From contig NZ_AP022574.1 in the NCBI RefSeq assembly GCF_010729305.1, positions 3,658,001 to 3,722,000 on the forward strand: DNA of 64,000 nucleotides. The letters are read 5' to 3'. The stretch comes from Mycolicibacterium psychrotolerans. GTDB taxonomy: Bacteria > Actinomycetota > Actinomycetes > Mycobacteriales > Mycobacteriaceae. Numbering within the stretch: position 1 is the first letter of the stretch; each line of letters opens with the position of its first letter. A model generated the notes under the pieces. It was given only the letters and a program-made list of their open reading frames with translations, did not search any database and was not told the origin of the DNA. Shown piece by piece: positions 43,571 to 52,051 of this stretch. The translations under genes were made by a program, and so were the position numbers.

Positions 43571-44236
43571 ATGTCGCGCGGTGCTTTGAGCGTTCGCATC
43601 GGTATGGTCGCGGCAGCATTGGCCGCAATCGCCGCAGTCCACACGGCTGAGATCCCACGCGCGGCCGCGGACCCGTGCGCGGAAATCACTGTGGTCTTCG
43701 CGCGTGGCACCGGCGGCCCCCCCGGTGTCGGTGCTGTCGGCGAACGCTTCATCGATGCGCTGCGTCAGCGGGTCGGCGACAGGTCGATCGACGTTCGCCC
43801 GGTCAACTACCCGGCCTCCTGGGATTTCCGCAGTTCCGCTAACTCCGGTGCCGCCGACGCGCGCGCGCAGGTCGAGTCGATTGCCGCCGCGTGTCCCGAC
43901 ACCCGAATCGTGCTCGGGGGGACCTCCCAGGGAGCCGGTGTGATCACGTTGATCACCACCGTCACCGATCCGGTACGCGGATATGTTCCGTCGCCATTGC
44001 CGTCTGCGTTGGCCGACCGCGTCGCCGCAGTCGTCGTCTTCGGCAACCCGGTGCGCAAGATGGCCGGAGGCGGGCCGCTGAGCGCGATTAGCCCACTTTT
44101 CGGCGCCAAGACGATTGATCTGTGCGCCGGTGGTGACCCGTTCTGCTCGAACGGCATGGATTTCCTGGCGCACGGCGCTTACCTGCGCAACGGGATGACC
44201 GAAGAGGCTGCTGATTTCGTCGCTGGGCGCGTGTAG
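43571..44236 (+). CDS. Secreted cutinase-family esterase
   Basis: A 221-residue cutinase-like protein with a signal peptide ending near ...IPRAAA|DPCAE. The nucleophile motif is GGTSQGAG (Ser near residue 118). The catalytic Asp and His lie in the segment DLCAGGDPFCSNG followed by FLAHGAY. Four cysteines can form the two family disulfides. AGAGGTGG before the ATG supports this start; a GTG three codons earlier is possible. Mycobacterial cutinase-like proteins are esterases, lipases or phospholipases. It ends three bases before the convergent nitroreductase gene. Confidence 0.9.
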   Translation: MSRGALSVRIGMVAAALAAIAAVHTAEIPRAAADPCAEITVVFARGTGGPPGVGAVGERFIDALRQRVGDRSIDVRPVNYPASWDFRSSANSGAADARAQVESIAAACPDTRIVLGGTSQGAGVITLITTVTDPVRGYVPSPLPSALADRVAAVVVFGNPVRKMAGGGPLSAISPLFGAKTIDLCAGGDPFCSNGMDFLAHGAYLRNGMTEEAADFVAGRV

Positions 44237-44239
44237 CAG

Positions 44240-44971
44240 CTAGAGGTCCGCCGGCCCGAACCACGCCCGGTTGCCATAGCTGTCCAGGTGGACGACTTCG
44301 TCGACCGGCCGGCGGGTCGTCGGGCCGTAGCGGCCTTGAGGCCATCCCAAGGGGATCACACAGCACGGCGTCACCGACAGCGGCAACTTCAAGATCCGCC
44401 GAGCTGACGTCAGGTTCCACAGCGGCAGCGTGATCAGCGACGCACCTAAACCCATCGCTCGCGCGGCCAGCAGCAGATTCTGCACGCTGGGGTAGATGGA
44501 ACCGTAAAAGCCCGAGTCAGCTGCGTGCGGCAGCGGGACGTAGGGCACTCGACCCTCACGCGCCGTGAGTTTGAGGCAGGCCACCACGAGCACTGGGATG
44601 TCCGCGAAGTGCTCGAGTTGCCAGTTGATCGCGCGGACCGTTTTGGCCATCTCCCGGTCGTAGCTCGCGACATCGCGGATCTTGCTGTGATAGAAGGCCC
44701 ACCACGCCACCCGGTACCTACGGGCGAGCTTCTTCTTGACGCGAGGATCCTTGACGACGATGAACTCCCAGTTCTGCCCGTTCGACCCGCTTGGCGCTCG
44801 CAGTGCCAATTCGATGCATTTGAGCACCACCTCGTCATCGACCGGGTCGGGCCGAACGCGGCGAATGGCGCGCTGAGTCATCATCGCATCGATCAGCGGC
44901 ATGTTCAGCCGCGCCAAGGCTTCCTGGTTTGTCGGGATCGGCGCGGGTTCACGCCCGCCGTCGCTAGACAT
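44240..44971 (-). CDS. Nitroreductase-family flavoprotein
   Basis: A 243-residue FMN enzyme. The FMN-binding segments RAIRRVRPDPV, ALRAPSGSNGQNWEFIVV and ARAMGLGASLITLPL are typical of the nitroreductase fold. The ATG at 44971 overlaps the DUF2505 gene stop by eight bases. The substrate is unknown; such enzymes reduce nitro groups, quinones or enones, or process flavins. It is the third gene of a flavodoxin-DUF2505-nitroreductase set within the lipid island. Confidence 0.85.
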   Translation of the reverse strand: MSSDGGREPAPIPTNQEALARLNMPLIDAMMTQRAIRRVRPDPVDDEVVLKCIELALRAPSGSNGQNWEFIVVKDPRVKKKLARRYRVAWWAFYHSKIRDVASYDREMAKTVRAINWQLEHFADIPVLVVACLKLTAREGRVPYVPLPHAADSGFYGSIYPSVQNLLLAARAMGLGASLITLPLWNLTSARRILKLPLSVTPCCVIPLGWPQGRYGPTTRRPVDEVVHLDSYGNRAWFGPADL

Positions 44972-45470
44972 TTGCAGCGATCCACTCTGCTGTGAAGCGT
45001 TGAGCAGCTGGGATTTCTTCGCCGAGTCGTCCCACGATGAACTTCTCGATCGCTCCGCCGACGATGGGAATTCGCACATGCAACGTTCCGGTGAATCGCA
45101 ACACAGACCCCACATCTGTCGCCGCTACCATCGCCGATCCGCGAGCCGTCAAGGGCGCCCCGGTGGCGGTGATGACTGCCTCGCAGTGCAGCGTTCCATG
45201 TTCATCGGGCCGCCAGCTTTCCTGCCGCAACACCGTCAGCCCTCCTGGTATCGCCCTCGCCATGACGCTCGGCAACATGTCGCGACCCAGGTCCTGGGTG
45301 GTGTGCACTACTACCCCGCCACCGTCATCGACGATCAACGAATCAAGCCTGATCGACTCGCCTCCGAATTCGAGAAGCCGTGCCCGCCAATATTGCTCGC
45401 TGCTGAACGCGGCATGAACCTGCCCCACGCTGGCGTTCGACTCGGTCGTGATCTCAAATGGCCGCGGCAT
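44964..45470 (-). CDS. DUF2505 (SRPBCC-fold) protein
   Basis: A 168-residue protein resembling mycobacterial DUF2505 proteins (START/SRPBCC helix-grip fold), with VGQVHAAFSSEQYWRARL near the N-terminus and a C-terminal helix (EEIPAAQRFTAEWIA). This fold encloses a hydrophobic cavity, so it could bind a lipid or polyketide. AGGAGCG precedes the ATG. It lies 27 bases after the flavodoxin-like gene and overlaps the nitroreductase gene. No enzymatic residues can be assigned. Confidence 0.75.
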   Translation of the reverse strand: MPRPFEITTESNASVGQVHAAFSSEQYWRARLLEFGGESIRLDSLIVDDGGGVVVHTTQDLGRDMLPSVMARAIPGGLTVLRQESWRPDEHGTLHCEAVITATGAPLTARGSAMVAATDVGSVLRFTGTLHVRIPIVGGAIEKFIVGRLGEEIPAAQRFTAEWIAANV

Positions 45471-45497
45471 CGGCGCTCCTGTCGCGAGTCGAAGAGG

Positions 45498-46181
45498 TCA
45501 TTGCTTGCCGAATACCTTGTCAGCGAGGCGGGCTGTGAAGCGACGGGCTTCCTCCACCTGTTCGTCACTGATGTTTGTCGGCGGCAGCTTGACTCCGAGA
45601 TATCGATTCTTGTACTCCCCAGAACCCAGGTAGCTCGTCAGGGACAACATCGACGGCAGTTGCCCGCCCGGATAGGTGAAATGGACGCTGTCGACGAAAC
45701 GTCCGCCCTTCTTCTGTGCGAGTTTGCGTACCGCGGTGAGGTTTTCACGCCAGTAGCGCCGGCACACCACGTAGACGGCGAAGGGCTTTCCATCGAGCAA
45801 TGGCCGCGCCTCGTGCGACATGAGGAACGACCGCAAGGGCATGTTGACTGTGCGCCACCAGGTCGGAGAACCAATGCAGACCAAATCGTAGTCCCCGGTG
45901 CGCACTTCATCGGGCGTCCGAATATCGCCTGTGGCCTTGCGCGTCTGAGCCGGCAGCACGCTCAGGAAGTCCGGCCATACGCGCCGCATCGGGAAACGGG
46001 AGAACTTCTCCGAATAGCGTGGATCCGTGAAGCTGATGGGCGCCCGGTCGACCTGATAGCCCCGCTTGCGGAATACCTCTTCGGCTGCGTCGAGCACCTT
46101 CGCGGTCTGCCCCGTGTAGCTGTAGTAAAGCAGCAGGATCCGGGGTGTGCCTGCGTCCCCTCGTCCTTCGAGCTCGGTCAT
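45498..46181 (-). CDS. Flavodoxin-like flavoprotein
   Basis: A 227-residue protein with an N-terminal FMN phosphate loop (LLLYYSYTGQTAKVL) and the flavin loop CIGSPTWWRTVNMPLRSFL near residue 105. It is longer than electron-carrier flavodoxins and resembles proteins annotated as flavodoxin-family or dialkylresorcinol-condensing. AGGAGAGGGAGG gives a strong ribosome site. It may supply electrons to the P450s or to the adjacent nitroreductase; this is inference from context. It diverges from the methyltransferase at 46266. Confidence 0.78.
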   Translation of the reverse strand: MTELEGRGDAGTPRILLLYYSYTGQTAKVLDAAEEVFRKRGYQVDRAPISFTDPRYSEKFSRFPMRRVWPDFLSVLPAQTRKATGDIRTPDEVRTGDYDLVCIGSPTWWRTVNMPLRSFLMSHEARPLLDGKPFAVYVVCRRYWRENLTAVRKLAQKKGGRFVDSVHFTYPGGQLPSMLSLTSYLGSGEYKNRYLGVKLPPTNISDEQVEEARRFTARLADKVFGKQ

Positions 46182-46252
46182 TCAGCCTCCCTCTCCTGTG
46201 ATGTCGGGCGACGATGCACAGCCCCGACGTGCCGGCTGTGCGCCCCGACGAA

Positions 46253-46258
46253 TAGCCT
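46253..46258 (+). promoter_or_regulatory. -10 box for leaderless LCM methyltransferase copy 2
   Basis: TAGCCT (TANNNT) is seven bases before the GTG at 46266, with no ribosome site. Confidence 0.45.
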
Positions 46259-46265
46259 CATATGC

Positions 46266-47096
46266 GTGACGAACAAAGTTTCCGTCGACTTGACCGGTCC
46301 GGCGAAGACCATGCTATCCACTCTTTACCTCAAGGCATTGGACGCCGACTTCGACGAACCAGTGCTCGGTGACCGGTTTGCCAGAAGCGCCATCGAACGC
46401 ATCGATTTCAACTGGGACGACCTCGGGATCGGGAGCAGTTGGGCGCCGTTGCTGACGGTGCGCACCGCACAGTACGACATCTGGGCTCATCAGTTCCTCG
46501 CCGCCCACGCGAACGCCACCGTGGTCCACGTCGGATGCGGTATGGATACCAGGGTTTTTCGCATCGACCCCGGTACCGGGGTGCAGTGGTATGACGTCGA
46601 CTTCCCGGGCGTGATCGACCTGCGCGAGAAGGTCTATCCGAGCCGGCCCAACTACCATCTCGTCGCCAGCTCGGCCACCGATCCAGCTTGGCTCGACCGG
46701 ATCCCCGCGGACCGGCCGCTGCTCTTCCTCGCCGAAGGGATGAGCATGTACCTGACCGAGGACCAGGGCATAGCCTTGCTGCGCCGCGTGACCGAACGCT
46801 TCAGCTCCGGCGAAGTGCAGATCGATTTCTTCAACTGGTTGGCCATCAAGTCGCAGAAGACCCAAACGCTGGTTCGGCGCTCTAATTCGACACTGCACTG
46901 GGCGGTGAACCGTCCCGACGACATCCTCGGCCAGGTTCCCGCGCTGCGGTTGCTGGCGGCGACAACGTTCTTCGGCGCCAGCACGTTCGAGCGCGTCTCG
47001 GGTCCGTTCAAGGTGGCCCGGCAGGTGGTGCGCCTGATCCCGCCTCTGCGTGATTCCCTGCAATATCACCGCTACGCGTTCGGCTCGCCCGACTGA
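46266..47096 (+). CDS. LCM-family SAM-dependent methyltransferase, copy 2
   Basis: A 276-residue member of the same family as the enzyme at 29067. SVDLTGPAKTMLSTLYLKALDAD is the family N-terminus, VVHVGCGMDTRVFRID the SAM motif and YDVDFPGVIDLREKV the following acidic loop. FLAEGMSMYLTE matches the conserved motif of TcmP-like O-methyltransferases. The open frame extends far upstream to 44901, but that part is antisense to three other genes. The GTG at 46266 fits homologue length and a leaderless promoter. Substrate unknown; an O- or carboxyl-methylation of the polyketide is plausible. Confidence 0.87.
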   Translation: MTNKVSVDLTGPAKTMLSTLYLKALDADFDEPVLGDRFARSAIERIDFNWDDLGIGSSWAPLLTVRTAQYDIWAHQFLAAHANATVVHVGCGMDTRVFRIDPGTGVQWYDVDFPGVIDLREKVYPSRPNYHLVASSATDPAWLDRIPADRPLLFLAEGMSMYLTEDQGIALLRRVTERFSSGEVQIDFFNWLAIKSQKTQTLVRRSNSTLHWAVNRPDDILGQVPALRLLAATTFFGASTFERVSGPFKVARQVVRLIPPLRDSLQYHRYAFGSPD

Positions 47097-47114
47097 CGGA
47101 TCGCTCAGGCGCGC

Positions 47115-47951
47115 TCACTGCCGCGGCATCGGGTGGTTTGCGCGGGCGAGCACCCTCGGCAGAAATCGCTGGAGGCCCGACGCGGCAACGCGGACCGCAA
47201 TGTCGAGGGTCTTCGCGTCGCTGCCGACAAGCACTCTGGCCTTCCTGCGGCGGACGCCGTCGAGGATGATGTGCGCTGCCTTCTCCGGGCTCAACTTCGC
47301 CATCTGTGTATCGAAATCTTTTGCCAGGGTGACTTTGTCTAGCCCATCGGCGGTGGTCATGTTGCGGGCGATTGCCGTCTTGATGCCGCCGGGATGCACG
47401 CTCGTGACCTTGACGGGATGCCCCGCGATGGCCATTTCCAGGCTCAGCGATTCGGTGAAACCGCGGACTGCGAACTTTGCCGAACAGTAGGCGGCTTGGC
47501 CGGGCATGCCGAGGAGGCCGAAGACGCTGGAGATGTTGATGACATGGCCGTCGCCGGACGCGATCAGATGCGGAAGAAAGAGCATGGTTCCGTTTACCAC
47601 GCCCCAGTAATCGACGTCGACGACGCGTTCGATGTCCTTGAAGTCGGTCATCTCGACGTCACCCGTGTATGCGATACCAGCGTTGTTGTAGATCTGGTTG
47701 ACCTTGTCGAAGTGCGCGACGACGCTGTCGGCGTAGGCGCTGAAGGCCTCCCGCTCAGTGACGTCGAGACGGTCCGCTTTCACTCGAGCGCCGATGGCTA
47801 TGAGGCGCTCCTCGGTGGCCGCCAGTCCCTCTGTGTCGATGTCGCTGATCGCCACGTGCGCCCCGGAGCGGCCCAGTTCGATGGCCAGGGCCTGCCCGAT
47901 ACCGGATCCCGCACCCGTCACGACGGCGACTTTCCCGGCGAAGCCCTGCAT
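47115..47951 (-). CDS. Short-chain dehydrogenase/reductase
   Basis: A 278-residue SDR. Cofactor motif TGAGSGIG, NNAG, and the catalytic Ser (NISSVFG) and YCSAK (YxxxK) are all present. Asp after the second strand (ISDIDTEG) suggests NAD(H) preference. GAGGGAG before the ATG at 47951 fixes the start. It lies 55 bases downstream of papA5, so it is probably the last gene of the pps-drr-papA5 operon. No SDR sits here in the M. tuberculosis locus. It may oxidise or reduce an alcohol or ketone on the chain. Confidence 0.9.
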   Translation of the reverse strand: MQGFAGKVAVVTGAGSGIGQALAIELGRSGAHVAISDIDTEGLAATEERLIAIGARVKADRLDVTEREAFSAYADSVVAHFDKVNQIYNNAGIAYTGDVEMTDFKDIERVVDVDYWGVVNGTMLFLPHLIASGDGHVINISSVFGLLGMPGQAAYCSAKFAVRGFTESLSLEMAIAGHPVKVTSVHPGGIKTAIARNMTTADGLDKVTLAKDFDTQMAKLSPEKAAHIILDGVRRRKARVLVGSDAKTLDIAVRVAASGLQRFLPRVLARANHPMPRQ

Positions 47952-48006
47952 ATCCACTCCCTCGTCTGGCCTGCACGTGTCGAACGGGCCTGAGCCTACC
48001 CACAAG

Positions 48007-49257
48007 CTAGGCGAGCGCCATCGCGGCGAAGCGCTTCAACAGGCCTTCGATGGCCGCAATCGATTTCTCCGGTTCCGCGCCGTGCGAATGGTATTCGATC
48101 ATCAACTGGCCGTTGAAGATCTTGCTGGTGTAGATCTCGATGCCGGCGCTGACCTGAAAATACAACTCGCCGTGGCTGGCCGTGAGCTCGAGGTCCGGTG
48201 GTGTGCGCATTGGCGGGATGACGCCATTGTCGGTGAACATAACGACGTCGGGCATCCCCGGTGGGTTGCCGACGTACTGCGGGCTGAAGTGCAGCATCGA
48301 CTGTTGAATGATGCCGTCACTGAGATCCTTCCGGAACGTTTCGACGATGTCTCGAGCCAAGTCGATCGGATCGGTGTCGTCGGTGATCTCGGCCAGATAG
48401 GTCGCCACCCCGACCGGGTTCGTGCACGCGGTTGCCGACACCGGGGGCGAAAGAACGTACCGTAAATCCACCGGATAGACGTAGGGAACCGGGATCTTGG
48501 GCGTTTTGCGCAACTGCCACTCGGCACAGAGGATGGCGGCGGACAACAAACCGTTCAAGCCCAGCTTCTGAGATCGGCTGAATGCGATCAGCCTCTCGGT
48601 CTCGCTGGCGCTGAGCTTGCAGTACACCATCGGAACGCGCATCGGATATGGCGGAGTCACGTCGGATGCGGCGCGTCGTGACGGCGGCAGGTCATAGGTG
48701 AACATCGCCGCCATCAGCCGCTCGAGTCCGGAGCGATCCTTCTTCTCCACGCCGCGATCCGCCAGGACGGATTCCAGCGAATCCGGAGCGGGCTGAATCG
48801 ACATCGGGCGCATCTCGCCGGTGGTGACCAGATCGGTGTAGTTGGCCAGCATCTTCTCGATCAGGCTGAACTGGTGCTGACCGTCGGCGAGGCTGTGGTG
48901 GATGTACAGAACAATCTGAGCCTCGTCACCCCGCAACAGGACACGGCAGTACGTCAGCGCCTGGCTCTGATCGAAGAACACCGGTGGCGGTTCGTCGGCG
49001 TCGTCGAGCTCGATCACCTCGATTCCGGGATGGAGAAGATCGTCCACCACGATGGCGAACCGGCCGTCGGCGTCCTTCTCGAGGTGACCGCCCAATACCG
49101 GGTGAGCCTGCAGCATGGTGTCGAACGCCACCGACATCGCCTCGATGTCGACGGAACCGCGAGCCGTGGCACCCAAACCGATGAAGTTGTGGGATTCCGC
49201 GTACATCTCCTCGCTGCGGGCGAGCTTACGGATGACCGATGACGGAAAAACGTTCAT
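48007..49257 (-). CDS. papA5: PapA5-type polyketide acyltransferase
   Basis: A 416-residue acyltransferase similar along its length to M. tuberculosis PapA5 (422 aa), which esterifies the two phthiocerol hydroxyls with mycocerosic acids. The start PSSVIRKLARSEEMYA matches, and the catalytic motif HHSLADG (HHxxxDG, His120-His121, Asp125) is intact. PYVYPVDLRYVLSPPV and GIIQQSMLHF are further shared stretches. AGGGAG precedes the ATG. Its position right after drrC copies the known order ppsE-drrA-drrB-drrC-papA5. This argues that the diol product here is also diesterified. Confidence 0.92.
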   Translation of the reverse strand: MNVFPSSVIRKLARSEEMYAESHNFIGLGATARGSVDIEAMSVAFDTMLQAHPVLGGHLEKDADGRFAIVVDDLLHPGIEVIELDDADEPPPVFFDQSQALTYCRVLLRGDEAQIVLYIHHSLADGQHQFSLIEKMLANYTDLVTTGEMRPMSIQPAPDSLESVLADRGVEKKDRSGLERLMAAMFTYDLPPSRRAASDVTPPYPMRVPMVYCKLSASETERLIAFSRSQKLGLNGLLSAAILCAEWQLRKTPKIPVPYVYPVDLRYVLSPPVSATACTNPVGVATYLAEITDDTDPIDLARDIVETFRKDLSDGIIQQSMLHFSPQYVGNPPGMPDVVMFTDNGVIPPMRTPPDLELTASHGELYFQVSAGIEIYTSKIFNGQLMIEYHSHGAEPEKSIAAIEGLLKRFAAMALA

Positions 49258-49305
49258 GACTCCCTGACAACTCTTGATCTCGGACGGATGCCTCGACCCC
49301 GGCGG

Positions 49306-50196
49306 TCACCCGTGCGTGCTCGCCTTTCGATATCCGAGCGCCAACGGTACAGCGCATACCGCGATGATTCCCCCAGACCACGCCAGGGTGCCGAGCAGCG
49401 GCTGCAGAACAGGGCCGCCCACCGACAGGCCGCGCATGGTTTCCACCACGTAACTGACAGGCTGGTGTTCAACGACCGGCTGAATCCAATCCGGATACTG
49501 ACTCAAGGGAACCAGACCGGTGCAGAAGAACATCGTCGTTGCGGCCAGGAGGTCGGTGGCCTCGACCGCGATGGTATTTGCCGAATACAAGGCCAGCGTG
49601 AACACGATCACGGAGAACGCCATTCCGAAGATGACGGGGATGAACAGCCACGCCATAGCGCTCACCAACCCCCGCTCGAAGCGAAATCCCATGATCATTC
49701 CTGCGCACATGATCCCGACCGTGGTCACGAAGATACGGATGGCGTCGGCGACCAGTCGCGAGAGCAAGCCGGCCGCTCGGTGCACGGGGACCACCCACAG
49801 CCGGGCCAGCAGCCCGTCCGCGCGTTCACGCATCACGCCGATGGCGCCAGTGATCGCGCCCGTCATGGCGCCGATCATCGCGATCAGCGGCACGCTGCCG
49901 TACAGCGCGCTCTCGCCCGTGACCTGCGAAACGCCGTCTTCGAACACGATGTTCAGCGTGATGAGCAACACAATGGGCATAGCCAACGACTGCGACATCG
50001 TCGAGAAGTCGCGGCTCCAACGGCGCAGGATGCGCATCGTCAACACCCAGGTGTGCCGTACCAGGCTGCGTGGCGAGTTCTCCCATACCTGCGCCAGGCG
50101 GTGCTTGCCAGAGCCGGGCAGTCGCCTACCCGCGCGGTTGGCCGATCCGAGGACGCTGGTGTCCGCGGCGGCGCCGCCAGACATGGTGGAGGTCAT
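49306..50196 (-). CDS. drrC: Lipid ABC exporter permease (DrrC-like)
   Basis: A 296-residue ABC2-type membrane protein with about six hydrophobic segments (first near MPIVLLITLNIVF). The ATG at 50196 overlaps the drrB stop (ATGA); an upstream in-frame start lies inside drrB. The conserved ABC2 segment PDWIQPVVEHQPVSYVVETMRGL is also found in DrrB. In DIM synthesis DrrABC is needed to move the lipid to the cell surface. Its order and pairing with drrA and drrB are identical to the M. tuberculosis locus. Confidence 0.92.
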   Translation of the reverse strand: MTSTMSGGAAADTSVLGSANRAGRRLPGSGKHRLAQVWENSPRSLVRHTWVLTMRILRRWSRDFSTMSQSLAMPIVLLITLNIVFEDGVSQVTGESALYGSVPLIAMIGAMTGAITGAIGVMRERADGLLARLWVVPVHRAAGLLSRLVADAIRIFVTTVGIMCAGMIMGFRFERGLVSAMAWLFIPVIFGMAFSVIVFTLALYSANTIAVEATDLLAATTMFFCTGLVPLSQYPDWIQPVVEHQPVSYVVETMRGLSVGGPVLQPLLGTLAWSGGIIAVCAVPLALGYRKASTHG

Positions 50197-51011
50197 TGCC
50201 GCCTCGCGGCAATGCGGGCGTGCAAGGGGATCAGAGCGACGATGATTCCAATTGCCCACAGCAACGCTGGTCCGATCACCGACCACGTAGCCGCCGGCAC
50301 CGTCGGCGACGTATCACCAGCCAGCGCGCGCAGCGCGTAGACGAACTGCGACACAGGCTGGTTACGCACGAAAGGTTGGATCCAATCCGGGAACCGTTCG
50401 ACGGGCTGGACTCCCACCGAGAGAAACCCGAAAATCAGCTGCGGCAGCAAGATGAGGTGGGTTGTCGCCTCGGGATTCTCGGTGGAAATCCCTATGAAGT
50501 CACCCAGCAACGACAACGCAATACCGACAAGCAGCGACAGACCGCAAAAAGCGGCGAGGTACCAGAAGCCATTGTGGAAGCGAAATCCGATGACGTGACC
50601 GCACGCCAGAGAGACAGCCATCGCCACTGTGCAGCGATACACGCTCGCTGACATCCGGGACGCGAGTGGCACCAAGGACGGAATCGGCATCGTCTTGAAT
50701 CGCCGATTGATTCCCAATCCGGCGTCGCTGGCCGACCTGAAGGCCGCAGACACCGCGGCGAACGTGATCGCGACGATCACCACCATGGGGGTGAGGAACT
50801 GCGCGTAGCTGCTCATACCGGTGGCAGCGCCGGTCATCTCCTTCAGCGGGATGTAGAACCCGATCGTGAACATGATGGAGCCAGCGATCAGCGTTACGAC
50901 CTCGCCGTTGCGCAGCGACGGGATCACCATGCGGATGGTCAGTACCCACCACTGCTGAACCGGGCTGGTAGGCGGCCGAGGGGCCAGTTCGGTGGCGACG
51001 TTCGTCCTCAC
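50193..51011 (-). CDS. drrB: Lipid ABC exporter permease (DrrB-like)
   Basis: A 272-residue ABC2 permease with a GTG start overlapping the drrA stop (GTGA). About six membrane segments are visible (TLIAGSIMFTIGFYIPL, VVIVAITFAAVSAAF, LIFGFLSVGV and others). FPDWIQPFVRNQPVSQFVYALRAL is the ABC2 signature shared with DrrC. It should pair with DrrC as the channel driven by DrrA. Confidence 0.92.
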   Translation of the reverse strand: MRTNVATELAPRPPTSPVQQWWVLTIRMVIPSLRNGEVVTLIAGSIMFTIGFYIPLKEMTGAATGMSSYAQFLTPMVVIVAITFAAVSAAFRSASDAGLGINRRFKTMPIPSLVPLASRMSASVYRCTVAMAVSLACGHVIGFRFHNGFWYLAAFCGLSLLVGIALSLLGDFIGISTENPEATTHLILLPQLIFGFLSVGVQPVERFPDWIQPFVRNQPVSQFVYALRALAGDTSPTVPAATWSVIGPALLWAIGIIVALIPLHARIAARRQ

Positions 51012-52051
51012 GAAACGCCTCCCGCCACTTCCTTCTTCGCACGCGTGACAGCGTCATCATCGTCGGTGTCGACACCCGCCTTCTGGCCTGTCAGCGCAAG
51101 GAAGACCTCGTCGAGCGAAGGGCGGCGAAGAGCGATGTCGAGAAGCTCGACGTCTGCCTCGTCGAGCAGGTGCAGCGCCTGCATGAGAGTGGCCGGGCCG
51201 TCGGGCGCCGGGATGGAGATGCGGTCGGCACTTTCCCCAAGCGCGGCACGGTTGCTGTTGGGCAGCAGCGGCCCCAGCGCAGTAGCCATGGCTCCGATGT
51301 CGCTGAGCCGCCGAGGCACGACCTCGCAGAACGTACCGCCGGTGCGTTCCTTCAGCTCGTCGGCCGTTCCCTCGGCGATGATCATTCCCTGGTCAATGAC
51401 GATGATCCGGTCGCTCAGTGTGTCGGCTTCCTCCAGGTACTGAGTGGTCAGCAGCGTGGCGATGCCCGCGTCTTTGAAGTCGGCAACCAGCTCCCAGATG
51501 CTCTGCCTACTGCGAGGGTCAAGACCGGTCGTCGGCTCGTCAAGGAACACGACGTCAGGTCGTACGACGAGCCCACACGCGATATCGATCCGGCGCCGCA
51601 TCCCACCCGAGAATGTGCTGACGCTTCGGTCTGCGGCGGAGACGAGATCAAAGTGATCGAGCAGTTCCGCCGACCTCGTGCGAGCCTGGTGCTTGTCCAA
51701 CCCGCGCAGCCGCCCAAACATCGTCAGGTTCTCGCGGGCTGTGAGCATATCGTCGAGTGCTACGTGTTGACCGGTGAGCATGATCGACTGCCGGACGCCG
51801 GCCGGATTCTTCTGCACATCATGTCCGGCGACCACAGCGCGGCCGCTGGACGGTTTGGTGAGCGTCGACAGGATGCTCACGGTTGTGGTCTTGCCCGCGC
51901 CGTTAGGCCCGAGCAAACCGAGCACTTCACCTCTGTCGACCTCGAACGTGATGCCGCGCAGCGCGTCGACAGACCCGAACGACTTCTTCAAATCTGAGAC
52001 GACGACTGCCTTGTCAGCGCCGGTCACTGGGTACCCTCCGGGGCCGGTCAC
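51008..52051 (-). CDS. drrA: Lipid ABC exporter ATPase (DrrA-like)
   Basis: A 347-residue ATPase of the daunorubicin-resistance type. Walker A is GPNGAGKTT, the signature is FSGGMRRR, Walker B is DVVFLDEPTTGLD, and the C-terminal DrrA-specific domain covers about residues 225-330 (RRPSLDEVFLALTG). The GTG start overlaps the ppsE stop (GTGA), so it is translationally coupled to the PKS. It energises export of the assembled lipid through DrrB and DrrC. An in-frame start nine residues further in is possible. Confidence 0.93.
   Translation of the reverse strand: MTGPGGYPVTGADKAVVVSDLKKSFGSVDALRGITFEVDRGEVLGLLGPNGAGKTTTVSILSTLTKPSSGRAVVAGHDVQKNPAGVRQSIMLTGQHVALDDMLTARENLTMFGRLRGLDKHQARTRSAELLDHFDLVSAADRSVSTFSGGMRRRIDIACGLVVRPDVVFLDEPTTGLDPRSRQSIWELVADFKDAGIATLLTTQYLEEADTLSDRIIVIDQGMIIAEGTADELKERTGGTFCEVVPRRLSDIGAMATALGPLLPNSNRAALGESADRISIPAPDGPATLMQALHLLDEADVELLDIALRRPSLDEVFLALTGQKAGVDTDDDDAVTRAKKEVAGGVS

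Noticed and set aside
44901..46265. Upstream extension of the LCM methyltransferase frame (about 455 extra codons)
   Set aside because: It is antisense to the DUF2505 and flavodoxin-like genes, and the family N-terminus begins at the GTG at 46266.
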